Below are positions 46,057 to 54,551 of a DNA stretch of 64,000 nt, in pieces. The stretch spans positions 245,016 to 309,015 of the forward strand of contig NZ_JANUXR010000001.1 in assembly GCF_024834075.1 (NCBI RefSeq), given 5' to 3'. Under the pieces are notes generated by a model that was not told the origin of the DNA, ran no database searches, and saw nothing but the letters and a program-made list of their open reading frames with translations. The translations under genes were made by a program, and so were the position numbers. The DNA comes from Corynebacterium sp. HS2168-gen11 (GTDB lineage: Bacteria > Actinomycetota > Actinomycetes > Mycobacteriales > Mycobacteriaceae). Position 1 is the first letter of the stretch. Every line of letters starts with the position of its first letter.

Positions 46057-46668
46057 ATGTCGATTGTCTCATTTTTTACCCGTAAGTATGTCACCGCACG
46101 TCCTGCCGATTGGATCGTTTTAGGTCTCGGCAATCCTGGAGATAAATATGCTGGCACACGGCATAATGTGGGCTATGGTGGCGTCGATAAGCTGCTCTCG
46201 CGCTCTGGGACAGGGCTGCGGCCGGTGAAAGGCCAACCTGTTGTTGTTGCCAATGCCACAGTCGCGGGCGCGTCGGTGCTGCTCGCGCGGTCGACGACCT
46301 ATATGAATAATTCCGGCGAGGCGATTGCGCAGTTGTGCCATGATTTACATGTGCCTGCGGATCATGTCATTGTGCTCCACGACGAGCTGGATCTGCCGCA
46401 TGGCAAGCTCCGGATTAAGCAAGGCGGCAATGAGAATGGTCACAATGGGTTGAAGTCGGTTTCGGCGCTTTTGGGTACGCGGGAGTATCTGCGGGTGCGG
46501 ATGGGGATTTCGCGTCCGCCGGCGGGCACCCCTGTCCCAGACTATGTTTTGGGTCCGGTGACCCATGACGATGCGCTTGAGGCCATGCTCGAGCACGCCG
46601 CTGATGCCGTGGAGATTATTGTCTCGCAAGGCATTGCGGCTGCTCAGAATGCGTTACACTCCCGTTGA
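46057..46668 (+). CDS. pth: peptidyl-tRNA hydrolase, copy 2
   Basis: A 204-residue hydrolase with intact motifs GLGNPGDKYAGTRHNVG (catalytic His) and LHDELDLPHGKLRIKQGGNENGHNGL. The start is the ATG at 46057 (MSIVSFFTRKYVTARPADW); the open frame from 45880 overlaps the divergent gene and is not used. It is 20 residues longer than copy 1 at the N-terminus. Its end overlaps the end of the convergent operon by 15 bp. Both copies look functional. Confidence 0.93.
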   Translation: MSIVSFFTRKYVTARPADWIVLGLGNPGDKYAGTRHNVGYGGVDKLLSRSGTGLRPVKGQPVVVANATVAGASVLLARSTTYMNNSGEAIAQLCHDLHVPADHVIVLHDELDLPHGKLRIKQGGNENGHNGLKSVSALLGTREYLRVRMGISRPPAGTPVPDYVLGPVTHDDALEAMLEHAADAVEIIVSQGIAAAQNALHSR

Positions 46669-47922
46669 ACGTAGTTTGCGCGCCACGATAAACGCAGCAA
46701 TGCCCATCAGTAGGCTCATCAGGCCAACGCCGAAGGCAAAGCCCTCTCGTAGCCCTAATGGTGGGCGCTGAACGACATAGGTGGTTGGGACAGGTGCAGG
46801 CATCGCTCCCCTAGCCACCGGGGCCACCGGCGCAGTCGATGTAGGTGCCACCGGCGTCACTGAGGCCACAGGCGCAGCAGCCACTCCACCGCCACCCAGC
46901 ACAGGTGCAGGCGCAGGTACCAACGGCGCCGTTCCAACTACCCCAGCCGCAGGTGTCGCCACCGCAGCAGTTCCAGCTGTTACAGGCACAGGCACAGGCG
47001 CTGGTGTGCTCACCATACTATCAACAGCCTTATGCAATCCTTGTAGCGGCCCAAGCAACCCTTTAAGTGCTTGATCCACTACTTGTACATCCGAGGTTGC
47101 ATTGCCAGCTTCCAACGTGGCAGCCTGATAGTTCAAGCATTCTGTAGGTGCGGTCAGCCCTGTCGCAAAGTCAGTTTCTGCAGTATTCACCACGCTTTGG
47201 TCGCGCAGGTCAGTTGGCGCTTGCGCGATCGCAGCATCGCCAACCAAAAAAGTCAGCGTGTAATCAACTGGCACAAATTGCGCGCAACTATTGCCGCTAT
47301 AGGAAGCAATAAATCGAAACGTCACGGTGTATCGGCCGGGTTGGGTAAAGGCCATGCCGGTGTGCTGGTGTGTATCCAGTGGGAATGCCCAGTGATCTGC
47401 AGGATTGTCGCTATCTAAAAAGATCTTGCCGTCACTGCTGAGCGATGATTGTTGCCACAGAATCACTCGGCCTTGATCTGGGCCATCCACCTTGTTGAAG
47501 GAGATGGTGATCGCGTTGCCGCTGGCCAAATCTGAGGCTTGCACTCCTTGCGTCGAAAAGCCGAGCCATGGCAAATCTGGATCTTGGACTTCCGGGAGGT
47601 TAAAGACTGGCCCTGATGTTTGCACGCCAATTTCGGAGGCAAGGCTGGAGGCCGGAATCTGGGCGCGATCGGGTACCGCGATGACAACGGTGTCGCTGGG
47701 TCGGTAGGCAGAGCCAGCGCTGGAGGCCGATCCATCATCGCGCAACTTAACATACGGTGTGTGATCGAGAACCTGCAGGTGCATGTCCTGATGGTCTTTT
47801 TGGATGAAAAATTGCGAGGCAGTTGCCACTTGGCTGTCAAGTGGTTGCGAGTGTGCGTTCGAGACTGGCAGTGTCACAATGGCAAGTGTTGTCATCAGTG
47901 CTGCCAATGTGCGAGTGTTCAT
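46654..47922 (-). CDS. surface-anchored repeat protein of the ABC operon (last gene)
   Basis: A 422-residue exported protein: signal peptide (about 1-25), one copy of the operon's surface domain (about 40-235), a region with two cysteines, a long Pro/Ala/Val-rich low-complexity linker (about 290-385) and a C-terminal transmembrane helix with a basic tail (GLMSLLMGIAAFIVARKLRS). The domain shows LPWLGFSTQG and HQHTGMAFTQPGRYTV, the signature of the actinobacterial surface-anchored repeat (TIGR03769, from memory). There is no LPXTG. Its ATG overlaps the permease stop by four bases. A role in presenting or binding metal is inference. Confidence 0.82.
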   Translation of the reverse strand: MNTRTLAALMTTLAIVTLPVSNAHSQPLDSQVATASQFFIQKDHQDMHLQVLDHTPYVKLRDDGSASSAGSAYRPSDTVVIAVPDRAQIPASSLASEIGVQTSGPVFNLPEVQDPDLPWLGFSTQGVQASDLASGNAITISFNKVDGPDQGRVILWQQSSLSSDGKIFLDSDNPADHWAFPLDTHQHTGMAFTQPGRYTVTFRFIASYSGNSCAQFVPVDYTLTFLVGDAAIAQAPTDLRDQSVVNTAETDFATGLTAPTECLNYQAATLEAGNATSDVQVVDQALKGLLGPLQGLHKAVDSMVSTPAPVPVPVTAGTAAVATPAAGVVGTAPLVPAPAPVLGGGGVAAAPVASVTPVAPTSTAPVAPVARGAMPAPVPTTYVVQRPPLGLREGFAFGVGLMSLLMGIAAFIVARKLRSTGV

Positions 47923-48776
47923 GCGTGTTTCTTTCCGATCAAGCCTTGGGTTGGGCTGAATACCCAAGTAAAAAGGAACATGATTGTCAATACCAGTACG
48001 ATGGTAGCACCAGTTGGCAAATCCATCGCCCAGGAGAAATAGACACCAGCGACCGCACCAACTACTCCTATTAAGGAAGCCAGCGCCATGGTGTGTTTCA
48101 AATCATCGCTGAGCAAGCGGGCAGTTGCAGCTGGAGTAATCAGCAATGCGAGGACTAGGATATTGCCAATTGTGCGCACGCTCATGACCACTGCGGCGGT
48201 CACCGCCAAGTAGATCATTAAGTCGAGCGCGAAAACTGGCAAGTTCATTGCTCGAGCGGTTTCGCGATCCAAGGATACCGCCACAAGTTGCGGCAATAGT
48301 GCGAAAACCAAGGCAATAATCACGGTGCCTGCACCAGCGGCGAAAATAATATCGCCAGTGGTCACGCCGGTAATTGAGCCGAATAAGAAATTGGTCAAAC
48401 TTGCGGTATACCCTTGGGTTTTTGAAATAACGACCAAGCCCAGCGCAAAGGCCGCCGCGAAGAAAATACCGATCACGGCATCTTCTCGCACGCGACGTCG
48501 TTGAGAAAACACCGCCACCAAAACTGCCACCGTTCCACCTGCTACGGCACCACCGAGGAGCACCGAAAACTCCAGTGCGAAGGCAATTGCCAACCCAGGA
48601 AACACCGCATGGGCCACGGCATCGCCAATAAAGGACATGCCGCGTAACACAACAAATGTACCCACCACAGCGCAGACAATTGCAGAGATCACCGACATTA
48701 ACAGTGCTTTTGGCAAGAAAGCCAGAGCAGGATTGGTTAAGTCGCTGAGGAATTCGAGAAATGAAACTTCGATCAT
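47919..48776 (-). CDS. metal-type ABC transporter permease (anchored-repeat class)
   Basis: A 285-residue membrane protein with 8-9 transmembrane segments of the ZnuB/TroC family: LPKALLMSVISAIVCAVVG, RGMSFIGDAVAHAVFPG (coupling region) and the family loop SLDRETARAMNLPV. It matches the TIGR03770 class by neighbourhood. Four-base overlaps with the ATPase stop (48773-48776) and the following gene's start show tight coupling. It should move a metal ion, zinc or manganese most likely. The start is the ATG at 48776. Confidence 0.9.
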   Translation of the reverse strand: MIEVSFLEFLSDLTNPALAFLPKALLMSVISAIVCAVVGTFVVLRGMSFIGDAVAHAVFPGLAIAFALEFSVLLGGAVAGGTVAVLVAVFSQRRRVREDAVIGIFFAAAFALGLVVISKTQGYTASLTNFLFGSITGVTTGDIIFAAGAGTVIIALVFALLPQLVAVSLDRETARAMNLPVFALDLMIYLAVTAAVVMSVRTIGNILVLALLITPAATARLLSDDLKHTMALASLIGVVGAVAGVYFSWAMDLPTGATIVLVLTIMFLFTWVFSPTQGLIGKKHA

Positions 48777-49522
48777 GAAAGGTGCGCTCCTACCAAGGAC
48801 AGCAATGGGGATTGTGGACCAACTTCGAAAGTGTCCATCCACAGGTGAGGATCGGCAAGCTGCTGAGGCGAACCATCAGCACGAATACCTTCGCGGAACA
48901 AGACCAGTCGATCACATGCGTGCAAAGCCTCTCCAATATCGTGAGTGGACATGACAATACTGGTGCCCTGTGCGGCAAGTTTTTGGAATAAGCTGGTCAG
49001 TTGCTCTGCCGTGGGCATATCCAAGCCGGTAAACGGTTCATCAAGCAGTAAAACCTTTGGTCGCGTCGATAAGGCGCGAGCGACGAGTACCCGTTGGCGT
49101 TGTCCACCAGAAAGCTGTCCGATGGGACGATCAGCCAAATCCACCAAGCCAACGCGCTCAAGGGCCTCGGTGACTGCCTGCTCATCATCAGCATTGCTGC
49201 GCTGATACCACTTGGATAAACCAGTACGACCATTGCGGACAGCTTGCCGAATGCTAATTGGAAAGTCCCAGGCGAATTCATGTCGCTGCGGCACATAGCC
49301 AATCATGCTGCGAATCGCCTTGACCTGCCGCTGCCCTGCTACTTCAACGGTGCCGCTGGCAGGAACTAATTGCAGCAAGGCGCGCATCAGTGTGGTTTTA
49401 CCCGCACCATTTGGCCCAAGGAGTCCCACAAACTCGCCTTTGGCGACGCTGAAATCTACCTCGCGGAAAATCTCACGCCCGGCAAGCTTCACACCTAAAT
49501 TGGTAGCAACGACCAAGCTCAT
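48773..49522 (-). CDS. ABC transporter ATPase (anchored-repeat class)
   Basis: A 249-residue ATPase. Walker A is GPNGAGKTT (about 36-44), the signature LSGGQRQR and Walker B VLLLDEPFTGLDMP follow, then the switch histidine in STHDIGEA. It belongs to the ZnuC/MntB group of metal importers (TIGR03771 class by context). The previous gene's stop directly abuts its ATG (TAAATG). Confidence 0.95.
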   Translation of the reverse strand: MSLVVATNLGVKLAGREIFREVDFSVAKGEFVGLLGPNGAGKTTLMRALLQLVPASGTVEVAGQRQVKAIRSMIGYVPQRHEFAWDFPISIRQAVRNGRTGLSKWYQRSNADDEQAVTEALERVGLVDLADRPIGQLSGGQRQRVLVARALSTRPKVLLLDEPFTGLDMPTAEQLTSLFQKLAAQGTSIVMSTHDIGEALHACDRLVLFREGIRADGSPQQLADPHLWMDTFEVGPQSPLLSLVGAHLS

Positions 49523-50431
49523 TTAGTGTCCTTTCCGACCAGCGCGACGACGCACACTGATAACCAGCGCGATCGCTACAACCGCGCCTACCACTGCCAC
49601 GAGACTTGGAATCACCCAACTACCAATGCCTTGCGCTACAGCTGGTGCTTGTGCTTCAGTCTCAGCTGGGTAGAAGGTGCCATCCCACTGTGCCGCCTGA
49701 GCTGCCGGCAGATCAGCTTCTTCGCCAACTGCAAAGGTTAAAATTTTGGTAATGGTATCCTCGCTGCCGTCTTTCAGCTTGGCGGCAATTTCAATGGCAA
49801 CTTGGTGAATACCAGGCTCGGTAAACACCCAGTTTGCGTGGGTATGAGTATTTGCATCCACCCACAGTTCTTGGGCACGTTGCTCTGCGGAATTCCACAG
49901 CACCTGAGGCTTCTCAAAGCCACCATTTTGCAAGAATAAGGTGAATTGACCAGGGCCAGAGTGCCCCACAAAGGTCATGGTGATACCGCGATCGACCTGT
50001 TCCACAAACGCTGGTGATTGCGTCGACCAGCCCAACCACGGTACGCCTGCTTGCTCAACCTGCGGAACCACCCATACTTTTTGGCCAGGTTGCGCGCCGG
50101 TAAAGGCGAATTCATCGCTGTCAGGTAACTGCTGGGCGGCTTGCTCGCCGACGACAAACAAAAGGTCATCGGTATGGCGCCAAATTGGTGGGATTTGGCT
50201 ATCATCACGCACAAACGCGTCAAATGCTTGGTCGCCACCTGAGACAATCAGTGGGCCTAAATCGGCATGTCCCTGCCGGAATTCATGCAGTTGACCAGCT
50301 GGTGCTACAGGTTCATCTGCACTTACGGTTTGCTGTAAATCACCGGCAAATGCTGGGACAGGCATGACCATAGTTTGAAGTGCCGCAGCACACAACACAG
50401 CACCAATATATGTACGAACAGACATCTTCAT
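49523..50431 (-). CDS. surface-anchored repeat protein, single domain
   Basis: A 302-residue exported protein: signal peptide (VLCAAALQTMVMPVPAFA), one surface repeat domain (about 48-235) with GHADLGPL, VPWLGWSTQS, GPGQFTLFLQNG and THTHANWVFTEPGIHQV, and a C-terminal transmembrane helix plus Arg-rich tail (SVRRRAGRKGH). It stands between the solute-binding protein and the ATPase. The ATG at 50431 follows AAAGGAAA; an ATG at 50425 is also possible. Confidence 0.87.
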   Translation of the reverse strand: MKMSVRTYIGAVLCAAALQTMVMPVPAFAGDLQQTVSADEPVAPAGQLHEFRQGHADLGPLIVSGGDQAFDAFVRDDSQIPPIWRHTDDLLFVVGEQAAQQLPDSDEFAFTGAQPGQKVWVVPQVEQAGVPWLGWSTQSPAFVEQVDRGITMTFVGHSGPGQFTLFLQNGGFEKPQVLWNSAEQRAQELWVDANTHTHANWVFTEPGIHQVAIEIAAKLKDGSEDTITKILTFAVGEEADLPAAQAAQWDGTFYPAETEAQAPAVAQGIGSWVIPSLVAVVGAVVAIALVISVRRRAGRKGH

Positions 50432-50441
50432 TTTCCTTTTC

Positions 50442-51974
50442 CTATGACTTCAAACATGTGCTCACTGACATCGCATTGGTGCGCATCAGTTCAAGGTAGG
50501 TCGAAACTTCTGCATCAAGCGTATCGCCACGAATTGTGCACACCTCGACCTGCAATCGTGCTGCAGTTTCGGTGAGCACACCAGCACGTCCCGCCAATTT
50601 CGGCTCCAAGAATACTGCCGGTACCTGCAGATTTTCCAATGTTCGGGTTAATGCAATCACATCGCGCGGGCTTGGTTCCACAGCCGGATTCGGGGTGACG
50701 AAACCTGCAATATTCAGGCCATAATCGGTGCCAAAATATCCATAGGCATCGTGGGTGGTCACCAACTGTCGACGACTTGGCTCAATACTGCTCATTAAGG
50801 CACGAATTTGCTTATCGACGTCCTCTAATTCGCGCACATATGCATCCGCATGTTCCCGGTAGATTGCTCGGCCACTTGGATCAACAGCGCTTAAGGTTTC
50901 TTCAATCACCCGAACCATTGCAATGGTGTTTTTCACCGAATGCCACACGTGTGGATCAACTTCTCCATGCACATGTTTTCCTAGTACTGCCTGTGGCAGC
51001 AAATAGGTTTCATTGCCTGGAGTGCCTAAGAACTTAAAGGTTGGATCGGCCGGAATTTGTTGCAGCACGCTCGACGGCACAAACAACACGGTACGATGAG
51101 GGTCATAATCATAAGCAGTATCCGTACCAACTGGTGCATCACCACGTAAAAGCACCTGCTGAGTATCTAAATCGCTCGTGATATCAATATGGCCATGATC
51201 AACCACAATCGGATCCACAATATCGGTCGCGGTATGTGGATTCACACCAACCGCAATGGTAATGGTGGTGGATCCGACTGGTACCTTGGCGTCGAGAAGC
51301 GCTTCTACTTCGATGGTGTACACACCAGGTTTGCTAAAAGCCCACGACACGTGCGTGTGTGCGTCGACAGGCAGCACAGTGGCATCGGCGGTATCAAGGC
51401 CGTCTTTGCTATTAAAGAGCACTTCAGGCACGCCAAAGGTGGAGGTGATATAGGCAGCCGCGTCACCTGGGCCAGCGACGTTGCGAACTGCCAGGGTGAC
51501 CGATGAGGTGCGCTGGGCGCCAAGGCTCTCCCCTGTCCCAGACACACGCATGCCTAACCAGATGGTATCGAGTGCGATATTTTCGACCAGCGGCAATAAT
51601 TGCGCGCCAAAGCGAGGCGCTTGTTCAGCCAGCGGCACCAATGGAACATCCGGGCGGCGAGATTGACTCAGCGTTTTCAGCAACGACTGTTCTTCTAATA
51701 ACAGGCCGTTGGAAAAAACGACATCGGCATTGGCGATATTGCGAACTGAGCGAAGGCCAGGTTCATAGCTGTGCGGATCAGCACCTAATGGCATAATGCC
51801 GGTTACTCGACCACGATCGCCAACCACATGGCTGGCAAGGTCGGCAATAATTGGGGTGGTTGCAACCACATCAAGCACGTCATTGGCTGTACTTGGGGCG
51901 TGCGTATGTGTCGCACACCCGCTGATACTGCAGGCGGTAATCGCCGCTATCGCTGTGAGAATAAGTTTTCGCAT
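50442..51974 (-). CDS. metal-binding solute lipoprotein with inserted surface-repeat domain
   Basis: A 510-residue lipoprotein (lipobox ISGC, Cys20) of the ZnuA/TroA cluster A-1 family. Metal ligands line up as H68 (ADPHSYEP), H342 (DPHVWHS), H408 (TTHDAYGYFG) and E457 (VFLEPK). Between the first and second ligand there are about 200 extra residues (about 130-340) that carry repeat motifs: TIWLGM, HTHVSWAFSKPGVY (H206, H208), then GHIDITSD and VLFVPSSVLQQIP...YLLPQ. ZnuA proteins hold their His-rich loop in this place. It matches the TIGR03772 class. Start at the ATG at 51974, one base overlapping the previous stop. Confidence 0.9.
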   Translation of the reverse strand: MRKLILTAIAAITACSISGCATHTHAPSTANDVLDVVATTPIIADLASHVVGDRGRVTGIMPLGADPHSYEPGLRSVRNIANADVVFSNGLLLEEQSLLKTLSQSRRPDVPLVPLAEQAPRFGAQLLPLVENIALDTIWLGMRVSGTGESLGAQRTSSVTLAVRNVAGPGDAAAYITSTFGVPEVLFNSKDGLDTADATVLPVDAHTHVSWAFSKPGVYTIEVEALLDAKVPVGSTTITIAVGVNPHTATDIVDPIVVDHGHIDITSDLDTQQVLLRGDAPVGTDTAYDYDPHRTVLFVPSSVLQQIPADPTFKFLGTPGNETYLLPQAVLGKHVHGEVDPHVWHSVKNTIAMVRVIEETLSAVDPSGRAIYREHADAYVRELEDVDKQIRALMSSIEPSRRQLVTTHDAYGYFGTDYGLNIAGFVTPNPAVEPSPRDVIALTRTLENLQVPAVFLEPKLAGRAGVLTETAARLQVEVCTIRGDTLDAEVSTYLELMRTNAMSVSTCLKS

Positions 51975-53596
51975 TAGGACGCTGCTTTTCCGCGCAAGGC
52001 TTGTCGCACTGCCATGACACCAGCGCCTAACACAAACATGCCCAATGCCATAAAGCCGATTGGCAAGATGGACCATAGCTGTTGTTTCCAGGAGGTTGCT
52101 TCCACTTTGACCGCAGCTGGTTGTGAAGCTGCCTGCGGAGTCTCAACAGCATCAGGTACCTCACCTGTTACAGGTGTTTGCGGCTGATCTGGCAAGCTTT
52201 GGGCTGCTGCAAGTCCTGGATCACAGGCAGTACCGGCTGGATCAATTGCTGCACCAATATCGAAGTGGCCCGACTGGCTTCCCTGACCAACTTGGAAGGT
52301 TAAGGTGCCAGTTGCTTGCGCGGTTGTTCCGTTTGTCAAGGTGACCGTTTGACGAATCGACACATAATACGTACCCGGCACGCCAAAAACCCAGTTTGGA
52401 TGCACATGGGAATTGCGTGGAATCACATGGCTTCCAGCCGCCTGGTTATTTGCGCCTTTAAACCACTGTTCGCCAACCACTTGGCCAAGTCCGCCTTGGC
52501 TGTAGACCACCATTGGGCCGGGACCTTTGAACCCAACTAATTCCCACGTCACTGGTCCTTGCGTATGGTCTAATAACGTTGGATGCTGATTATTTGAGCC
52601 AACCCATGGAACATTATCTTCCTGGATGGAACCAATCATCCATACTTTGCCGGCTGGTACTGGACCAATCGCTTTCGGTAAATCCTTTTGAGCGGCAGCT
52701 CCGAGCTGGAAGGTGAGTTCACCAAAATTTTTCCAGGTGGCAGGAACCGTGGAGTCGTCTTTAATCATTGGGATAACCAGCGGTTGGCACTGCCCTGTCC
52801 CAGCAGGCGCAGGAGCTGCTGCAACCCCAGGGGCAGCTGCAACCACTGAAGCTGCTGGTTGTGGCTGCCCTACCTGCTGAGGTTGAGGTTGCTGGCTGTT
52901 GTGTACAGTCGGCTGTGCTTGTTGCTGGTTGGCGTCGAAAAGCGAGGGTGCGTCACCAACTTGCCAGGTGTAGGTTGCGGTATTCGACTGCGTGTTACCA
53001 GCATGGGCGGTGACTTTCATGGTGTAGGTGCCAGGCTTGGTAAACGCCCAGTTGACATGGCGATGGGCAGGTTTTTCCTGCTGAATCACGCTGCCAGTGG
53101 TAATCGCGTAGGAGCCGTTGGTGGTCACGGGGTTCACACCATCGAAGCCACGGCTTTCGAAAATATAGACTGAACCAGGGCCAGTGACGCTATCGAAATG
53201 TAAGTCGACGGTGGAATACTCAGGGCGCACACCAAAAGTGTCCCAGCCAGGCCACAACTTACCGGCGGATTGTGACTGCGGTAAGTAGTAGCTGGCCACA
53301 CCGATTTCTGGGACTTGGGTTGTGGCATCGGAAAACGCAGCATCGCTCACAATTAAGGTGACATGTTCTGGCTTTTGGATCACGCTTCTGCCAGTGATGT
53401 CTTCTTTAATGGCAAGTTCGAGGGCGCCGCCAGTTGCGGTCACTGTGAATAAATCAAGATGACCTTCCGTAAATTGTAATTGTGCGTGTGCGATTGGCGC
53501 ACTTGCGATTGCCCCAAGCATCACTGCTGCGGCAGCGCCAGCTGCGAGCCGATGACGGATCAACACCGAATCAGTCCTTAATATTTTCCTAGTCAA
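51974..53596 (-). CDS. surface-anchored repeat protein, two domains
   Basis: A 540-residue exported protein: signal peptide to about residue 38, repeat 1 (about 43-222: GHLDLFTV, LWPGWDTFGV, GPGSVYIFESRG, HRHVNWAFTKPGTYTM), a Gln/Pro/Ala linker, repeat 2 (about 282-455: VPWVGSNNQH, GPGPMVVYSQGG, HVHPNWVFGVPGTYYV) and a C-terminal transmembrane helix (ILPIGFMALGMFVLGAG). Two cysteines in repeat 2 and the following linker may pair. The stop overlaps the solute-binding protein start (TAATG). Confidence 0.87.
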   Translation of the reverse strand: MTRKILRTDSVLIRHRLAAGAAAAVMLGAIASAPIAHAQLQFTEGHLDLFTVTATGGALELAIKEDITGRSVIQKPEHVTLIVSDAAFSDATTQVPEIGVASYYLPQSQSAGKLWPGWDTFGVRPEYSTVDLHFDSVTGPGSVYIFESRGFDGVNPVTTNGSYAITTGSVIQQEKPAHRHVNWAFTKPGTYTMKVTAHAGNTQSNTATYTWQVGDAPSLFDANQQQAQPTVHNSQQPQPQQVGQPQPAASVVAAAPGVAAAPAPAGTGQCQPLVIPMIKDDSTVPATWKNFGELTFQLGAAAQKDLPKAIGPVPAGKVWMIGSIQEDNVPWVGSNNQHPTLLDHTQGPVTWELVGFKGPGPMVVYSQGGLGQVVGEQWFKGANNQAAGSHVIPRNSHVHPNWVFGVPGTYYVSIRQTVTLTNGTTAQATGTLTFQVGQGSQSGHFDIGAAIDPAGTACDPGLAAAQSLPDQPQTPVTGEVPDAVETPQAASQPAAVKVEATSWKQQLWSILPIGFMALGMFVLGAGVMAVRQALRGKAAS

Positions 53597-53621
53597 AACA
53601 AAGAGTTGTACGCAACAGCAA

Positions 53622-53662
53622 ATTCTCCTCGGCTACGCAGGTACCTGCATGGCCAGGAGAAT
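53622..53662. other. intra-operon hairpin
   Basis: ATTCTCCTCGGC pairs with GCCAGGAGAAT (one bulged C), and inside it lies the perfect palindrome GCAGGTACCTGC. It stands in the 95-bp gap between the single- and two-domain repeat genes. Minus-strand reading afterwards lacks a T-tract, so a processing or stability element, or a partial terminator, is likely. Confidence 0.6.
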
Positions 53663-53691
53663 TCATACTTTTAAGAATACTGACGCTGCAT

Positions 53692-54513
53692 TTACATGCC
53701 AGGCAGTTTCATGAAATTCTTCAATGCTGCCAGCAAGCCACCAATCACGCCAACGATTGCCACAACAATTGCGATAATCGCACCAATTCCAAGAGGTGCC
53801 GACTGTGGTTGATCGCCTGTCGACGGTGACTGGTTGCCAGTCGATGGGTTGGTCACCTGCGCCTGTGGATTTTCCGTGACGCGAATCTTGTAGGTTTCAA
53901 CCTCAGAACGCAACTCGCCTGCTTTCGCCTGTACCTTGAAGGTGTACTGACCAGGCTTTGTGAATGCCCAGTTCAGATGCTTGTGTACAGCACCACTGTG
54001 AATATTTGCGCCATTGCTGAGTTCGAAAGCATTATTGGCCAGAATTGGTGATACTTCCAGCTTCTTCTGCGCATTCAGGCCTGCTGTTTCAAACAGATAA
54101 ACCTTACCTGGACCAGTTACCTCTTGAAATTCAAAATCAACGGCATCAAGATTTGATTGCTTCAACTCGATTGCATCCCAACCAACCCATACCACCTTTG
54201 GGTTTTGAGTTTGTGGGATCACAGCTGCTGGCTGACCAATGAAGTTTTCTGATAGCTTGCTGAAACCTTGGCTCCACGCATCTTTCGACACAACAATTTC
54301 AACGTCGCTTGGCTCGCGCAATACTTTCTGTCCAGTCACATCTTCTGAAACCCTCAGTTTCAATGCCCCATCAGTCACGATTGGATGGAAAATATCAATG
54401 TGTCCAGTAGTAAAGCTCATTGGCGATTCCGTCGCCTGTGCGTGCGTGGTTGCACCTGTCATCATTGCGACAGTCGCAGCGATGGCAATAGCTTTTGACC
54501 ATGTGTTCTTCAT
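53692..54513 (-). CDS. surface-anchored repeat protein, single domain
   Basis: A 273-residue exported protein: signal peptide (about 1-28), one repeat domain (about 33-215: GHIDIFHP, VVWVGWDAIE, GPGKVYLFETAG, HKHLNWAFTKPGQYTF), a Ser/Gly/Gln/Pro linker with two copies of an S-T-G motif (NPSTGNQSPSTGDQ), and a C-terminal helix (GIGAIIAIVVAIVGVIGGLLA). It is close in layout to the gene at 49523, which suggests duplication inside the operon. The second gene from the promoter. Confidence 0.87.
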   Translation of the reverse strand: MKNTWSKAIAIAATVAMMTGATTHAQATESPMSFTTGHIDIFHPIVTDGALKLRVSEDVTGQKVLREPSDVEIVVSKDAWSQGFSKLSENFIGQPAAVIPQTQNPKVVWVGWDAIELKQSNLDAVDFEFQEVTGPGKVYLFETAGLNAQKKLEVSPILANNAFELSNGANIHSGAVHKHLNWAFTKPGQYTFKVQAKAGELRSEVETYKIRVTENPQAQVTNPSTGNQSPSTGDQPQSAPLGIGAIIAIVVAIVGVIGGLLAALKNFMKLPGM

Positions 54514-54551
54514 CTTTGCTTCTTTCTTCTCACAAAATATTTACAAAAACT

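Noticed and set aside
46840..47010. CRISPR-like or tandem repeat array in the surface protein linker
   Set aside because: The repetition (GGCACCGGC, CAGGCACAGG-type units) encodes Pro/Ala/Val residues, is irregular, and has no spacers.
46781..47074. A Gly/Thr/Ala-rich plus-strand frame of 97 codons
   Set aside because: It is the reverse of the Pro/Ala/Val linker of the surface protein; low-complexity shadow only.
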